DNA from: Leptobrachium leishanense
Lineage: Eukaryota > Chordata > Amphibia > Anura > Megophryidae
Assembly: GCA_009667805.1 (NCBI GenBank)
Contig: CM019069.1
Location: 47,178,201 to 47,242,200, forward strand
Length of the DNA: 64,000 bases
Reading direction: 5' to 3'
A program made the translations under genes and the position numbers. This document shows, piece after piece, positions 21,268 to 35,836 of the stretch (within the stretch, counting starts at the first letter, position 1; each line of letters starts with the position of its first letter). Under the pieces are notes generated by a model, which did no database searches, was not told where the DNA came from, and was given only the letters and a program-made list of their open reading frames with translations.

Positions 21268-22059
21268 TAACTCTTGACACAAACTAATAAATACAGTTTA
21301 ATAATCTGTGAAGTCAATGCATGGTAAATGTTGCAGCCTGCCCAGAATACTCATCTGTCCAAGTGTCAGAGGGTGTGAAAGGTACCTGTGTGACAAGGGT
21401 GTGTGTGTTTCAGGGAGCAGGTTGTAATGTTTATCTTTACTGTCTGATGAGACGCCATCCAAAATAACCATACAACATATTCACAAGACAAGGATGCAAA
21501 CAACTTCAGAATAATGCCTCCTGCGACCTTTATCAGACGATCCAGATACCTGCACTGCACATAACTCCCGTTACACATAGATATTCCACATTTGACTGTT
21601 TAAAGGGAATAAATGTTCTTTCAAAATTGTGATAATATTTTGCATGTTCAAAGCAAAATCCATTACCAATTATGCTTAAATTTCCAATGTATGCTGCAGC
21701 GGTGTACAATGGGTGGTACAAGCAAACACACAAAATTAAAAAATTTGAAACACGGAGAATGATACGGAAAGAGGAACGTGCTCAAGAGCTTTCAATCTAA
21801 TAAGAGAATATATTACGATTAAATTCCACAAGATCAATTTTTATTTTTTTCCAGCAGGAAATGAACAAAAGCACAACTTACATTCCACTCCGATCACTGA
21901 ACGATCATTGTGATAACTTGCAACTATTGTATGATTTATGAACATCATCAAACTCCGTTTTTATAATTGAAACATTATATATATATATATATACATATAT
22001 ACATATAGTACAAACAGCGGGAAGGTTGCACTCAACCAAAAATAAGCGGGTGCATCTAA
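21268..22059. other. Unassigned DNA with a TA-rich microsatellite at 21975-22010
   Basis: No gene seen. ACAAACAGCGGGAAGGTTGC at 22011-22030 recurs as ACAAACAGCAGGAAGGTTGC at 22737-22756. This suggests pieces of one interspersed repeat on both sides of the MITE at 22060. Confidence 0.5.
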
Positions 22060-22375
22060 GGCTGGGTTCATACCTGCGTGTTTTTTTACGCGCAATATGT
22101 GTGTTTTTTTACGTGCGTATCGCGCAAACGTAAAAAACGCGCGAACACGCATTGCAGTGCGTTCACGGCCATAGAATGCAGAGTGAATGCGCTGCAAATA
22201 CGCCCCAAAGAAGCTCCCGTAGTTCTTTGGGCGTAGGACGTTTTACAGTGCGTTCCTGCGCGCTGTAAAATGCCCAGGTGTGAACGGGTCCCATAGGAAA
22301 TCATGGGATTTCCGTATCTCGGTGTTTTACAGCGCGCAGGAACGCGCTGTAAAACGCCGAGGTGTGAACCCAGCC
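22060..22375. mobile_element. Harbinger-type MITE, second family (GGCTGGGTTCA ends)
   Basis: 316 bp with GGCTGGGTTCA...TGAACCCAGCC ends and TAA on both sides (22057-22059 and 22376-22378). The interior repeats ACAGCGCGCAGGAACGCGCTGT-type palindromes around 22240-22360. No protein. Confidence 0.85.
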
Positions 22376-22379
22376 TAAG

Positions 22380-23070
22380 ACATTAAATACAAAACACCAA
22401 GAAAGAGCACTCCATATTATTGACCACCTTCTTCCATCATTTTCTGTAGCAAAAAAAAGCACAGTTTAAAAATGTTCAAAAAAACTGACTGAGGTAATAA
22501 ATGATGGGGATTCAGTTCACAAAGTATGATCATAATTTGCTTAAACCTGTCACAGTCGCCAATGTACCCCATCTTTGACAGGTCCTATCTAACTTGACCG
22601 AATCTGCACTTACAGGATCAACTCACCCTGGAGCTCCCCGGCAGCTCGAGGCCTTTATAGGCTGTCATGGTGGAGCACCTGTGACCAGGGAGGGGTGCAT
22701 ACCAAATGGGAGTTGTCAGCCCTCTTTATGTGTAATACAAACAGCAGGAAGGTTGCACTCAACTTCAATATTCCTTCAGATCATTCTCATTAAAAACCAA
22801 ATCACCATTTCCCAATTCCCGCTATTGTTGCTTGTTTAGGTTGAGTGCGACGTTTCTACTGTTGTTGGTTTCCTTTGCAACTCGGCTCCAGAAGGTGCCA
22901 CCAAAGTTTTAGCACCGTGGGCATTTTCCGCAAAGTGCTACAAAAGCTTTTATATGTCAATATCTGTGTGTAACATGGAGATATTCGCTTGTCGCAGCAC
23001 GGTACCCCAGGTGCAATAGCTCCTTTTGGCCAGCAGTTTTTCTGCATGGGACTAGTACAGAAATCATGCA
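22380..23070. other. Unassigned DNA
   Basis: Contains the 22737-22756 repeat segment noted above and its complement-like GGTTGAGTGCGACGTTTC at 22839. No gene recognised. Confidence 0.4.
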
Positions 23071-23390
23071 TTAACCCTTTACCGCCACGGGGAGTACTTT
23101 GCGTGCAGGTGGAGGGTGGGCCTTTATGCTTCGAGGCGGCATAGCATGACCCACTAGCATCTATGGGCCACAACAGTCCCACCCACCAGTTGGAGCGCGG
23201 GACGTATCATTGGCTGCTGAGGAACGGCCGGAACTCAAGCCGCCCCCCTGCAGACTATGATGCGTGCTGTGCATCAGCTGCTGGAAGAGGCGCCCGCCGC
23301 AGTAGCCGGCAATCAGGGAGTACTAGTTTACAACTCGCTGACATTAACGCCCTGCCACTGGGCACAACCTGACTGGTGGTAAGGGGTTAA
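23071..23390. mobile_element. TTAA-flanked MITE (CCCTTTACCGCC ends)
   Basis: TTAA at 23071-23074 and 23387-23390 encloses a 312-bp element with ends CCCTTTACCGCCAC and GGTGGTAAGGGG. TTAA duplications occur in piggyBac and Kolobok elements; which one cannot be told here. Confidence 0.85.
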
Positions 23391-23640
23391 TATATATTAA
23401 GACTATTCCTACGTAATGATTAATGAAAAGTGTTTTTTCAAAAATCCACCGGATTACAGTGGATTTCTGGAAAAATCACCTGCTAGTGAAGGGCTTAATG
23501 GGAGGGTGAAAATAAAATCTCACTGCCCCTTTTTATTTCGTGATGTCTCTTTTTTTTTATGTGATCTGAAATACATGTCCATGAGGTCTGCTGCATAACA
23601 GCGGAAAACTATAAAACTAACAACAACAATGGATCCCTTA

Positions 23641-24065
23641 GGCTAGGGTCAGACTGAGGCAGTGCGAACGCGCGTGCAGGCGCACTTAATCACGGCCGTA
23701 GTAGCAGCAAATGCCGGGCAATGACGGCCAATATACGAAGTACGGCCGCACAAAATTCCGGCTGCGCAACGCAAGTGGCAAACGAACGCATTTTGTCGAG
23801 AACGTAAAACCGCTAGTACGGTCGTACAGAGTGCGCTGCGTCCGCTAGCGGCGTGTGTGCGCGAATTGGAGATGTCAGACACTGCTAATGTCCGGCCAAC
23901 ATAACGTCCAGATGCACAAAGGGTTTTATTGATGATCCGTACAAAATCACGAACGCAAATGCGCATAGTATGACCGCTATCGCGTATTCCGTGAACAAAT
24001 GCGCCCATTCGTTCGAACGCACTTTTTCACAGACAACGTGAAAATGCGTTCGTCTGACCCTAGCC
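23641..24065. mobile_element. Harbinger-type MITE copy 2
   Basis: GGCTAGGGTCAGAC...CGTCTGACCCTAGCC, 425 bp. The left flank is TTA and the right flank TAA, so the target duplication is imperfect. Internal sequence matches copy 1. Confidence 0.88.
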
Positions 24066-24066
24066 T

Positions 24067-24714
24067 AAAACGTAATCATTTTTCTTAACGTAACTAAGAT
24101 CGTTTGCATTTTCCTCTTGATTGTGGTTTTCTTTTCATCAATGGTTGTGAATATTTGTCTTTATTCATGTTGATAAAGGTATTTGATAGCAGGGGTAAGG
24201 ACGGCAGCAGAATTTGGAGTGTCTCGTGTAGCACAAGATCAAAATACACCCCCCCCCCCCTCATCTGAGGGTTCAGGGCTTGTGTCGGTTCACTCTCTTA
24301 TGTAGGCCAAGGGAGAAATTATCTACCCATTGAGGTCAAAATTTGAGAAGTAGGTCACACCTCAAAAACCTGAAAAACCACACTTAAAGATATCCAATTT
24401 TGCCTGTCGAGCAATACAAACATTCCACACTTACTGTCCACTTACACTTCACTTCCACCGTATATTGCTCGAAATTAGAAAAAAAATCATATGTATTAGA
24501 GTATATGGCTTGGTTATTTATTTTTTTTAAATTATTTTTTATTCATCTTGGAGAAATGCAACAATACAGGATGAGAGATGTCAGGGTATACATTCATTAT
24601 CGACAATAGTGCAATGCTAAGTCATGGCACCTGAAATTTAACATCTCCGTTACATCAATGGCTTATTTTTTAATCCATATGTTATCTGTAAAAATATAAA
24701 TCCATTACATTATG
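24067..24714. other. Unassigned DNA
   Basis: No recognised element except a C run at 24249-24261. No gene signal. Confidence 0.45.
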
Positions 24715-25571
24715 GGGGGTCTTCAGAGAGCACCAAAATGCCACCGACATTTCAGGGCTCTCTAAACTCCCCGCACTTCGGGGAATCAAAGTTCCCCACC
24801 CTGCAGTGAATTCAGCATTCACCGCAGGGTCCTTAGAGTGCAGGGAAAACCCACCTCAAACACGCCGACCACCCGCCAAAAATCCACCCAAACCGCCGCA
24901 AAAAACAGGCCGAACGCTTTGGAAAAAGCCGACGAGCTGCCGAGCACAGGGCAGACCAGCCGTCGGAAAAAGTCGACAAGCTGACGAATGGGTTAAAAAA
25001 AAACAATACAATTGAAAGTGTCAAAATTGAAATGATGTTTGCAAAAAAACGACTGGGTGAAAACGTCTAGAATTTACATATAAGATCCAATGAATGATAA
25101 TAAAAAGATCTGTTACAGAAAAAAGAAAAAATGCTTTTAAAAAAAAAAAGAAAAGAAAAAATCCAGAAAAATGCCTAAAAGATACTAAAAAATAAATAAA
25201 TCAATAAATGGATTTTTTTACTGCAGAATAAAATAATAAACAGTTTATTAGATATTGGATAAAAACGGGAATATTTTTAACATTGAAGCCTATGGGATTC
25301 GCCTGAATAAACCCGACGAATGAAACCACCGAACAGCAGGGCACTTCGGCAACTTTTCTCTGCTGTTCGGTGTTCTCTGAATAGATTAACCATAGCTTCT
25401 CTATGGGGGATTTCACTGCCTTCAAACAGGCACCGTACGTGCAGGCAATTCGCCAAAATTTGGTGATCTACCTACTCTCTGAATAACCGAATGGCCCCGA
25501 AATGTCACCGCACGGGGAAATTCCCTGTTCGGTGACATTTCGGGACCAGATCGGCTCTCTCTGAAAAACCC
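24715..25571 (+). mobile_element. CAGGG-related MITE, diverged subfamily, copy H
   Basis: Same layout as copy A but with different primary sequence: left hairpin AGAGAGC/GCTCTCT (about 24723-24761), CCCTGCAGTGAAT/ATTCACCGCAGGG hairpin, A-rich core, AACAGTTTATTAGATATT, and a right hairpin with a 15-bp perfect stem (25496-25510 with 25530-25544). It ends GCTCTCTCTGAAAAACCC. No protein. Confidence 0.85.
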
Positions 25572-26109
25572 TTTATGTATGAAAAGTGTCATTTTACCTG
25601 TTTTCTAGAATTGCAGAGAGTTGCTGTCTGTCTTTTCAGTTATGAACAAACGCCATGCTCAAACTTTACAACCGTAAAGAAGGTGACACCCTGTCTTACA
25701 GGGCACCTCGTAAAAGAACAAGAATCCAGTTTTATGTTAGATTCAATAGGGCTGGTATACTCTGTAATTTGTGGTGGTGTCTGCAGGTCCGCACGATAAA
25801 ACGCGCACCTACTGGGCATGGAGTTTTCATTGCTATACTTTAGTATTTTGTTCCCTATATATTTGGATATCTGGACCAGGACATTACAGCGGCAGGAGAA
25901 AAGGATGCTCGTCTTGACATAGTGAGATGCTATACAATACTGAGATGGGTGGTGGAACCTTGGCAAGGTACAGAACTTAATTACTGGAAACCTAGTATAG
26001 TGAATCCAAGCCCAGTGGACGAATACCAGCATCTCCTGGACTCTGACCACAGACAGGACCACTGCAACCTGAAGCAATCAGTATAAATTGAAACAATCAA
26101 TATAAACTG
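25572..26109. other. Unassigned DNA
   Basis: Open frames on both strands at 25575-26077 have no recognisable domain. No element termini seen. Confidence 0.4.
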
Positions 26110-27036
26110 TTAACCACTTCAATGCGGAGGACGCGCTCAGCCTGCCCTTCCAAATGGTGCCTGGCATTAACCCCTGGGGAGCTGGATCGCGAATCGGCGC
26201 TGAAAAGCGCCGGTACGCGATCCTTTCCCGGAGCTGGCCGACATCTTGGATGTCGACCAAGCCTCCGGGAACTCCCCCTGAGGACTGGCGTCATCGTGCA
26301 TAGCACGATGACGCCAGTCCTAGAGTTAACCCCTAACTGCCACCAACGGTGGAGATAGGGAGTTCCAATGAACTCCCTATCTCCCGATCCGTGGCAGGTA
26401 GGGGTTAATGTTTGGTATTGCTGGATCGGCCAGAGCATGGCCGTTCCAACGATACCAAACTCGAATGTGAAAAAAGTTTTTAAAAAAAAATTAAAATTAA
26501 AATTAAAAATAAAAATATATTTAAAAACAAATTATAAAAAAAAAAATAAACATTTTTTTTTCTTTTTTTTGGTTCGTTAGTGTAGCAATATTGTTCCCAT
26601 TTCAATTATAATGTGAACAATGATGCTGCACTAACGATTTTTGTATGCGGTGCGTTTGTTAAAAATCGCGTAATTTTCCCCAAAAAAAATGTAACGAGAC
26701 CCCATCTCTGATTTTTTTAACAAGCACACCCCATACAAAATATAACCGCAATTGCTCGCATGTTAAAATGTGAAAAAAAAACACTTTACACGTTGTAAAT
26801 TATTGAAAATACATATTTTATTGCATTTTTTGTTATAATATACAGACATGACATAACGTATACATATAATAATGACATATTATGAATCTACCGAGTCTGA
26901 CGGAAAGAACGATATATAATATGTCTGGGTAATATACTAAAATAAGCCTTCAAAACACGTTTAAACATGATGAGCAAAACCGGTAAAAATGACCTCAGCA
27001 CAGAGGTGTGAAAAGCCTCAGCAGCGAAAGGGTTAA
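26110..27036. mobile_element. TTAA-flanked hairpin-rich MITE, copy 1
   Basis: TTAA at 26110-26113 and 27033-27036, ends CCACTTC... and ...GCGAAAGGG. Internal hairpins: a 19-bp perfect stem at 26281-26299/26303-26321 with loop ATA, and a 15-bp perfect stem at 26351-26365/26370-26384. Downstream block: GCAATATTGTTCCCATTTCA, GGTGCGTTTG, CAGACATGACATAACG and AAACCGGTAAAAATGA. Copies occur at about 56890-57770 and 48330-49870. Confidence 0.85.
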
Positions 27037-27299
27037 AGAAGATTTGCATGTTTTATTCACTGAGGAAATCAATAGCCCTCTCTGCCTGCACACATTGTCT
27101 TATAATTGAAACTATTCAGAGATCCACATATATACACATGCATTAACAAACACATTCTTTCATGTTACCGAATCGAGCATCTCCTGAATTACTTGCCTGA
27201 TTGCAACCCTGAAAAATCTTCAGCCTGGAAAGCTGTATCTAAAACATGCACAGTATAATGGTTTTCAAATACGAATCCTTATTTGGCTTCATTATTAAA

Positions 27300-27300
<1 letters not shown>

Positions 27301-27342
<42 letters not shown>
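27301..27342. repeat. TA microsatellite
   Basis: About 20 TA/AT dinucleotides, followed by TATATGTATATAC. Confidence 0.95.
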
Positions 27343-27343
<1 letters not shown>

Positions 27344-27394
27344 GAATGCAGGAACAAAATATATATGTATATACACTCATTTACTTTATGGTGG

Positions 27395-27455
27395 AGGGCA
27401 AAACTTGAAAACGAGAGAAATCTCAATGTATCCTTCCTGGTAAAATAATTTCTCA
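27395..27455 (+). repeat. SINE-tail fragment
   Basis: ACTTGAAAACGAGAGAAATC, TCAATGTATCCTTCCTGGTA; the same 3' block as in the SINE at 35955-36160. 27456-27704 is otherwise unassigned. Confidence 0.8.
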
Positions 27456-27704
27456 AAAACCCCCCAAAAAAACATGAGATTAAAAGCCTCCACACTGCAA
27501 ATAATAAAGTTTATTATTGCAGAAGTCATTTACATATCACAGCAATTCAAAGATCTGCATCACAGACCTCATGTGCTACATTTCCCATATGCAGCACAGA
27601 ACTCTGGGTAAGATATGCAAATGAGTCTGCAATTTTGCTTTTTTTGCATCCTGGGTCTGTTTTCACACAGAACTCTCCAATTAATGCCATAATGGATGTT
27701 TTTT

Positions 27705-28185
27705 ATTTATTTATTTATAAATTATTTTAGGCTAGGGTCAGAAAAAGTCACGTCGTCCGTGAAAAAGTGCGTTCGAAGGAATGGACGTATTTTTTCACGG
27801 AATACGCAATAGCGGTAATACGATGCGCATTTTCGTCCGTGATTTTGTACGGATCATCAATAAAACCCTTTTTGCGTCTGGACGTTATGTTGGCCAGACA
27901 TTAGCAGTGTCTGACGTCTCCTAGTCACGCAAACATGCTGCTAGCGGACGCAGCGCACTCTGTACGTCATTAGTAGCGGTATCACGTTCTCAAAAAAATG
28001 CGTTAATTTGCCGCTTTTGTGCGGCCGTACTTCATACATTGCCCGTCATTGGCCGTCATTTGCTGCTACGACGGCCGTGATTAAGTGCGGCTGCACGTGC
28101 GTTCGCACTGTGTTCATCTGATCCTAGCCTTACCCGGAAGGATACATTGAGATTTCTCTAGTTTTCAAGTATGTCCTGGGTTAAT
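27705..28185 (-). repeat. SINE-tail fragment split by Harbinger-type MITE copy 3
   Basis: TTTATTTATTTATAAATTATTTTA before the MITE and CCCGGAAGGATACATTGAGA after it form the usual tail sequence. The shared TTA at the junction is duplicated. Confidence 0.85.
27730..28129. mobile_element. Harbinger-type MITE copy 3, inserted in a SINE tail
   Basis: 400 bp, GGCTAGGGTCAGA...CTGATCCTAGCC, flanked by TTA (27727-27729 and 28130-28132). The interior is in reverse orientation relative to copy 1. Confidence 0.9.
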
Positions 28186-28388
28186 CTATTAGCAGAGATC
28201 ATATATATCTGTACCAATAACATTATATATATATATATGTATATACAGTGGCAAGAAAAAGTATGTGAACCCTTTGGGATTACGTGGAGTTTTGCATGAA
28301 TTGGTCATAAAATGCGCTCTGATCTTCATCTAAGTCACAACAATTTGAAAAACACAGTCTGCTTAAAATAATACAACACAAACATTCT

Positions 28389-29298
28389 CAGGGTTATTCA
28401 AAGAGATTCGAAAAGTCACTGCACGTTCGGTGACTTTTCGTTCTCTTCAATTCGGTTCCTTTTGCCGATCCCATTTCGGTGACCCTGCGGTGTATTCAGC
28501 AAACACCACAGGGTCCCCGAATTGCAGGGAAAAGCTGCCGCAAACCTGACGAAAACTCACCACAAAACCCAGCGAATGCACGCCGAAAACCCGCAAAAAC
28601 ATCTGGATTAACCTGCCGAAAACCATGGAAAAACCCGAGCAGGAGCCGATCACAGCGCAGCGAAGCCTCCGGAGAAAGCCGAGACCGCAGAGTGAAGTGA
28701 ATAAATTAGGAAAACAGTTTGTATGAATGTTTGAAAGTGAAACACTGTTTGCGAAAGAAACTACTGAGCGAAAATGGCTGAAATTTACATATGATCCAAT
28801 GAGTGATAATAAAAAGGGCTGTTACAGAAAAACATAAGTAAAGTTAAAAAAAAAAAAATCAGATTTTTTTTAAAAAAAAATCCAGAAAAATGCTTAAAAT
28901 ATCCTAAATAAATCGATAAATAAAGAGACTCTTTACTGCAGAATTTTATAATGAACGGTTTATTAGATATTGAATTAAAACGTGAATATTTTTAACATTG
29001 AAGCCTATGGGATTCTCCTGAATAAACCTGCTGAATTAAACCACCGAATGGCAGGGCATATCGGGAACCTTTCACTAATGGTTCGTGTTCTCTGAATAGC
29101 CGAAGCAGTGCTTTTTCATGGGGATTTCATTGCCCTCGAACAGGCACCGAACAGGCACCGTATGGTCTGGCAATTCGTCAGGATTTGGCGAATTGCCTGC
29201 TCTCTGGATAGCCGAATGGCCAAGAAAGGTAATCGAACGCTGATTTTCAGCGTTCGGTTACCTTTCTCAAGCAATTCGGATCTCTTTGAATAACCCTG
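28389..29298 (+). mobile_element. CAGGG-family MITE, copy B, inserted in the Tc1 left inverted repeat
   Basis: 910 bp, CAGGGTTATTCAAAGAGATT...CTCTTTGAATAACCCTG. Compared with the intact right arm of the host Tc1, the left flank TCT and right flank TAT fit a duplicated TAT with one later change. Right-end hairpin at about 29212-29279. Confidence 0.93.
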
Positions 29299-29378
29299 TA
29301 TATGTTTTCATGTGTTTATTGAACAGAACATGTAAACATTCACAGTGCAGGGTGGAAAAAGTATGTGAACCTTTGGAC

Positions 29379-31304
<1,926 letters not shown>

Positions 31305-31360
31305 GGTTCACATCAGGCATTGCTTCTTGAAATCAGTAAACCCAAAACTGGTGTGTGTTT

Positions 31361-32605
31361 TTAACCCCTTCCCGACCGCTGACGTACCCTGTACGCCCTG
31401 TGTTCGGGTCTCCCTTAGACCCAATGACGTACAGGGTACGTCAGCGGCGCCAAATCCCCCTCCCGCCCGATACTCACCTCCCTCGTCGGATCCCACGCCG
31501 ATCTGACAGGGAGGAAGCCTGCCCATGTGATTTACATGGGCAGGCGAGGCTGATGACGTCGCCACGCTGCGTGGTGACGTCATCAGAAGGTGCCCCCATG
31601 TGTTTCAATGGAGGGGAGGGGGGGGCTCCTTCGGAGCCCTCTATCTCCCCAACCATTGAAGCTAGGGAGATGCCGTTTCCACCGCTGGAGAGGGGAGAGC
31701 CTCCCCTTTCCAGCGGTGTATGGCATTAACCATTTCGCCGCCGGATCACGTTGCGGCGCCAATTGGCGCCAAAACGCGATTCAAACCTGGAGGGGGGCTG
31801 ACATCTTGGATGTCAGCCAAGCCTCCAGGCCCCCCCCCCACCCACTGACAACCTCACCATATGTGTGAGGATGTCAGTGGGCCAGTTAACCCTCTAGCTG
31901 CCATGTAGAGATAAGGGGATCCTAAGGATCCCTTTATCTCCCGATCCATGGCAGCTAGATGGTCATATTTGCCATCATTTGAAAGGCCTGATTATGGCCT
32001 TTCAAATGATACCAAACATGACCAGGTTTGGTTTTAAAAAAAAATGTAAAAAAAAAATTAAATAAAAACAAAATAATAAAAAAATTAAATAAAAAAAAAA
32101 GAATTTTTTTTTTTAAAGTTTTTTTTGTCTGGGGGGAGTTTAATTAAATAGGACCTAGGCTGTCATCTAAAAATAATTAGCACAAAATGGTCAGAATGAG
32201 CGCAGCGCACATAGGTGAACTGGCTCAGCAGTGAAAGGGTTAAAAGGTAAAAACATGTAAAAATTGGGTATTTCTATTCTCGGGATAAAATTTGGAAACT
32301 ATTTAGCCGGGGTCTTTATTGGCGGTTATAGCTTTAGGGGATTAAATTACGAAAAAGTGTGTTTTTACCATTTTTTTTCATCATATTTCATATTTTTTTT
32401 ATATTAAATTATTGGATATGATGGAAATAATGGTATTTCTAGAAAGTCCATTTAATGGCGGGAAAAAGGGTGTATAATATGTGTGGGTTGAATAAACGAG
32501 TAAGAGGAAAATTTGATCTAAACACGAGCAGCGCAGAAACGTAAAAACAGCAGCGGTCACTAAAGGACGGATTTGTGTAAAACCGCCCGGTCACTAAGGG
32601 GTTAA
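31361..32605. mobile_element. TTAA element inserted in the Tc1
   Basis: TTAA at 31361-31364 and 32602-32605, ends CCCCTTCCCGACCGC and GGTCACTAAGGGG. Inside, a palindromic GACGTACCCTGTACG/CGTACAGGGTACGTC pair lies near 31380-31443. It contains a second TTAA element. Confidence 0.88.
31726..32243. mobile_element. TTAA element nested inside another TTAA element
   Basis: TTAA at 31726-31729 and 32240-32243, ends CCATTTCGCCGCC and CAGTGAAAGGG. Hairpin 31908-31922/31926-31940 corresponds to the 26351-26384 hairpin of the family. A-rich run at 32036-32130. Confidence 0.8.
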
Positions 32606-32923
32606 AGGGCAGGACAGCTTTCAGCAACACATCCAATAATATCACACTGATTGGACTCAAGGTTGGCTCACTCCTGGCTCCAGTTAGATCTTGGAGAAGT
32701 CATTAGGCTAGGGGTTCACATACTTCCCCCCCCTGCACTGTGAATGTTTACATGTTATGTTTAATAAATACATGAAAACATATAATGTTTTGTTGTTTTA
32801 TTTTAAGCAGACTGTGTTTTTCAAATTGTTGTGACTTAGATGAAGATCAGAGCACATTTTATGACCAATTCATGCAAAACTCCACGTAATCCCAAAGGGT
32901 TCACATAATTTTTCTTGCCACTG

Positions 32924-33070
32924 TATATATACACACACACACACACACATATATATATTACATAGAAAGCAGCAAATATATATATATGCACCAAAAATAT
33001 ATAAATTATATTTATACATATATATAAACATCTGTACCAATAACATATATTATATATATGTATCTATACA
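32924..33070. repeat. TA/CA microsatellites
   Basis: ACACACAC and TATATATA runs. ATCTGTACCAATAACAT occurs on both sides of the Tc1 nest (28208 and 33029), so the Tc1 landed in a locally duplicated TA-rich tract. Confidence 0.85.
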
Positions 33071-34779
33071 CACACACAAACTCCTCAGTGTCCTTTGCAA
33101 AAGATGCAAGCAGACTCTGCAGTCATCCTAACAAGAAGCAATCATCCTTTTGTGTCAGATGTTCCCAGAAAGATTTTTTTTCTCTTTTTTTTCTTCCTGT
33201 TTTTTTAAAAAAACTTGGTATTAATGCAGAATGCAGCTGAAGCGATATCTCATCTCGCCAGACAGACATATTGTAAATTCATAGATCCTGCTGGAGAATA
33301 TTCCGAATAGAATCTATATTTTTTTTCCAGACTTGATTTTTATTTAGGAACATTTGTTGCCGGGTGCATCAACATAGATCGTTTTATTTTTGCTGTGACA
33401 TTGTAAAACAATATCAGTTTTTATTTTCTGGGTGTATAGATAGTATTGGTCTTTACATTCTCTGACATTTGTATACAAAAAACAAAACGTAGAACATTTT
33501 CCAATAATACTTTGTAATGTCACTTGTGTTGTTGACCATGGACACATTTGTATCTTGTTAGCATTCTACACAACAATGTGTTTTTTCACCAAACGCAAAG
33601 CATCTTATAGACGATATTCCTTATTTTTATTTCCCACTTTGCACGTCCTAGTCCTGATCAGTGTCTCCTAGTGTGTTTAAATACAGCCTTTATGGTCTGC
33701 ACTGAATGCCATAGGGGTTTGGCGGGTCACCTTCCTGTTGTCTGTATTTCTGACCCGGCTTTGTCTGACTCTAGTGTCCTTGACCTGGTTTGTTTTCCTG
33801 TCTCTGTATTTCTCCACTTACAATTTTAGTCTATCTCTGGGTTTTGTTTTTTCCTGTGTTAAAGCAGCTGGAACAAGGACAGGCATACACTCCTAGCACA
33901 TTTGGGGGTTTTAGGGTTTGTGTCGGGATTCCAGCTTCCTCCAGACAATTACAAGATTGTCAAAAATACAAAATCAATCAAGCCCTATACTTGTGAAAAG
34001 TCAAAGCTATACAAGTATCATTTATTGGGACTGTGACGTGCGTCATGTGGACTTGGGGGGGGGCATATTTTGTAGGGCGCAGGACTCATAATCAATATTG
34101 GCCCATTGCCCTCTCTTGTGTGCAGAACGTTTATGTTATTGTTATTATGCAATAAGGTTATTTTCTTTGACTATCTGCTGATCAGATTAGACTTCCAGTA
34201 AACCTGCTCTCAGAAAGATGTAAATATCTGATTAACAGCTCCTCAAACATAATCTTTGTTGACTGAAAACACTGCCTGTTTTAAACTGTAATCTGTCATT
34301 GTTTTAACTCGTTTAGAAAGCTTGAGTAATGTTCTCACTGTTTGTATCTAAATGTAATTAGATTACACCAAAACCTCCCTTAGAAGATCTTGTGAATTTG
34401 TCTATGTAAATGACCTATGTGTGACTGGAAAGACCACAGATCTACCGCGTCGCCTTATTTCTGGGGGATACTAGCAGGCTCTATGTGTCTCGGTCCTTAA
34501 ACTTCGTCTATGGACTGGAAGAAGGCATGGGAGTCTGGAACGGGGGTCCTGCAAGGAAGCGGCATTTACAGATGTGACCCTGTCCGGGTACAGAGATATG
34601 TCACAGGGAATACAGTGCATATGTAGTTCATTTCTTCTTTCTCCTTGGGTTGAGTCATTGGTGGGATATGAATGACAGATGGGCTCGTGGGTAGTTTACA
34701 GCTACCCATGAACTGGTCTTGGATTTGCCATATCTCTAACTAGCAGAAAGATACACCTGTATTGGGTTGAATAAGTTGA
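33071..34779. other. Unassigned, apparently low-repeat DNA
   Basis: No element termini, gene or RNA recognised. T-run at 33175-33210. Confidence 0.45.
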
Positions 34780-34915
34780 GTATTTTATTTATTTATTTAT
34801 TTATTTATAAAGGATTTTACCAGGAAGGATACATTGAGATTTCTCTTGTTTTCAAGTATGTCCTGGGTTTGAGAACATTGAGTGGTTACAGAAATACAAA
34901 ATAGTAAAATGCAAT
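34780..34915 (-). repeat. SINE/LINE tail fragment with TTTA repeat
   Basis: TTTA repeats, then AAGGATTTTACCAGGAAGG, GATACATTGAGATTTCTC, AAGTATGTCCTGGGTTTGAG and a TTACAGAAATACAAA end; a very close match to 366-490. Confidence 0.8.
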
Positions 34916-35836
34916 ATATTAACACAAGACCAAATATACAGATTAACAGAAAAATAAATATGTAGGAAATAAAGTCATTATGTTACATGTTTACAGGTGC
35001 ATATGCACACAAGCACAAAGACACACAGCAGCTAAATCATCTTTACAAGTATTGGGTTGACAATGTTGACCCTAGACTCAAAGACTCACAGCAGCAAAAT
35101 CATCTTTACACGTATATTTCTACTCACTTGAAAAGGTCTAGAAAAAAAATAGGTTTTGTAGTGGCCCCCTACCTATATATACGTAATATGTCCCTTTCGT
35201 CAGTAAAATATAAATTGTCAATATAAAGGGGATAAGCTAGTTTGGACCTTTGGCAATTAAGACTATGACATTTGTTGGATTGAGTTTCAACTTTGACTGA
35301 GTCATAGTCTAGGAATTTTGTAAGATGTAACGTAACGTCATCAGGGGCTACAAATAGAAAAACAAAAAGCAAAAAGTGTGGAGTCCTGCTACTTATCTGT
35401 GGAAGTGGTGAAGCTGAAAAACATTGAATACGTTTAGGAGTGCTTGAATGTAGCCATGATTGGGTAGGCAATCATCCTTGTTGCACAAGGAAACCACCTG
35501 CAAAAACACCAGATCCACACGGCCTTGTCACTGGAAATGCTGCATTTTGATGTGAGCCAAGGCTTTGACTTTCTCCAAAAGCATGTATAACACCCTTACA
35601 CAGAGAATACCATCCATGCCAACCATGCAATTCCACTGCATATTACGAGATACCTAATCAACACTAGATCAGAGGAGGAAGACCTGCAATGCATTGGAAC
35701 TCTTAGTGCATCATACTGAGAATATTAGTGGTCTCTGACAGTCATGTAGCGGGTAAGTGGGAATTCCCAGCATGCAAACCTCACCAACTAGTTCCTACCT
35801 AACGTGGTCCTTAGAATGGCTAGGATAAAGAGTAGT
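34916..35836. other. Unassigned DNA
   Basis: Nothing recognised. The word TTTACAAGTATTGGGTTGAC/TTTACACGTATATTT with CAGCAGCTAAATCATC recurs at about 35026 and 35088, giving a short internal duplication. Confidence 0.4.

Noticed and set aside
25640..26077. 145-codon minus-strand frame
   Set aside because: No recognisable family; the overlapping plus-strand frame is equally open.
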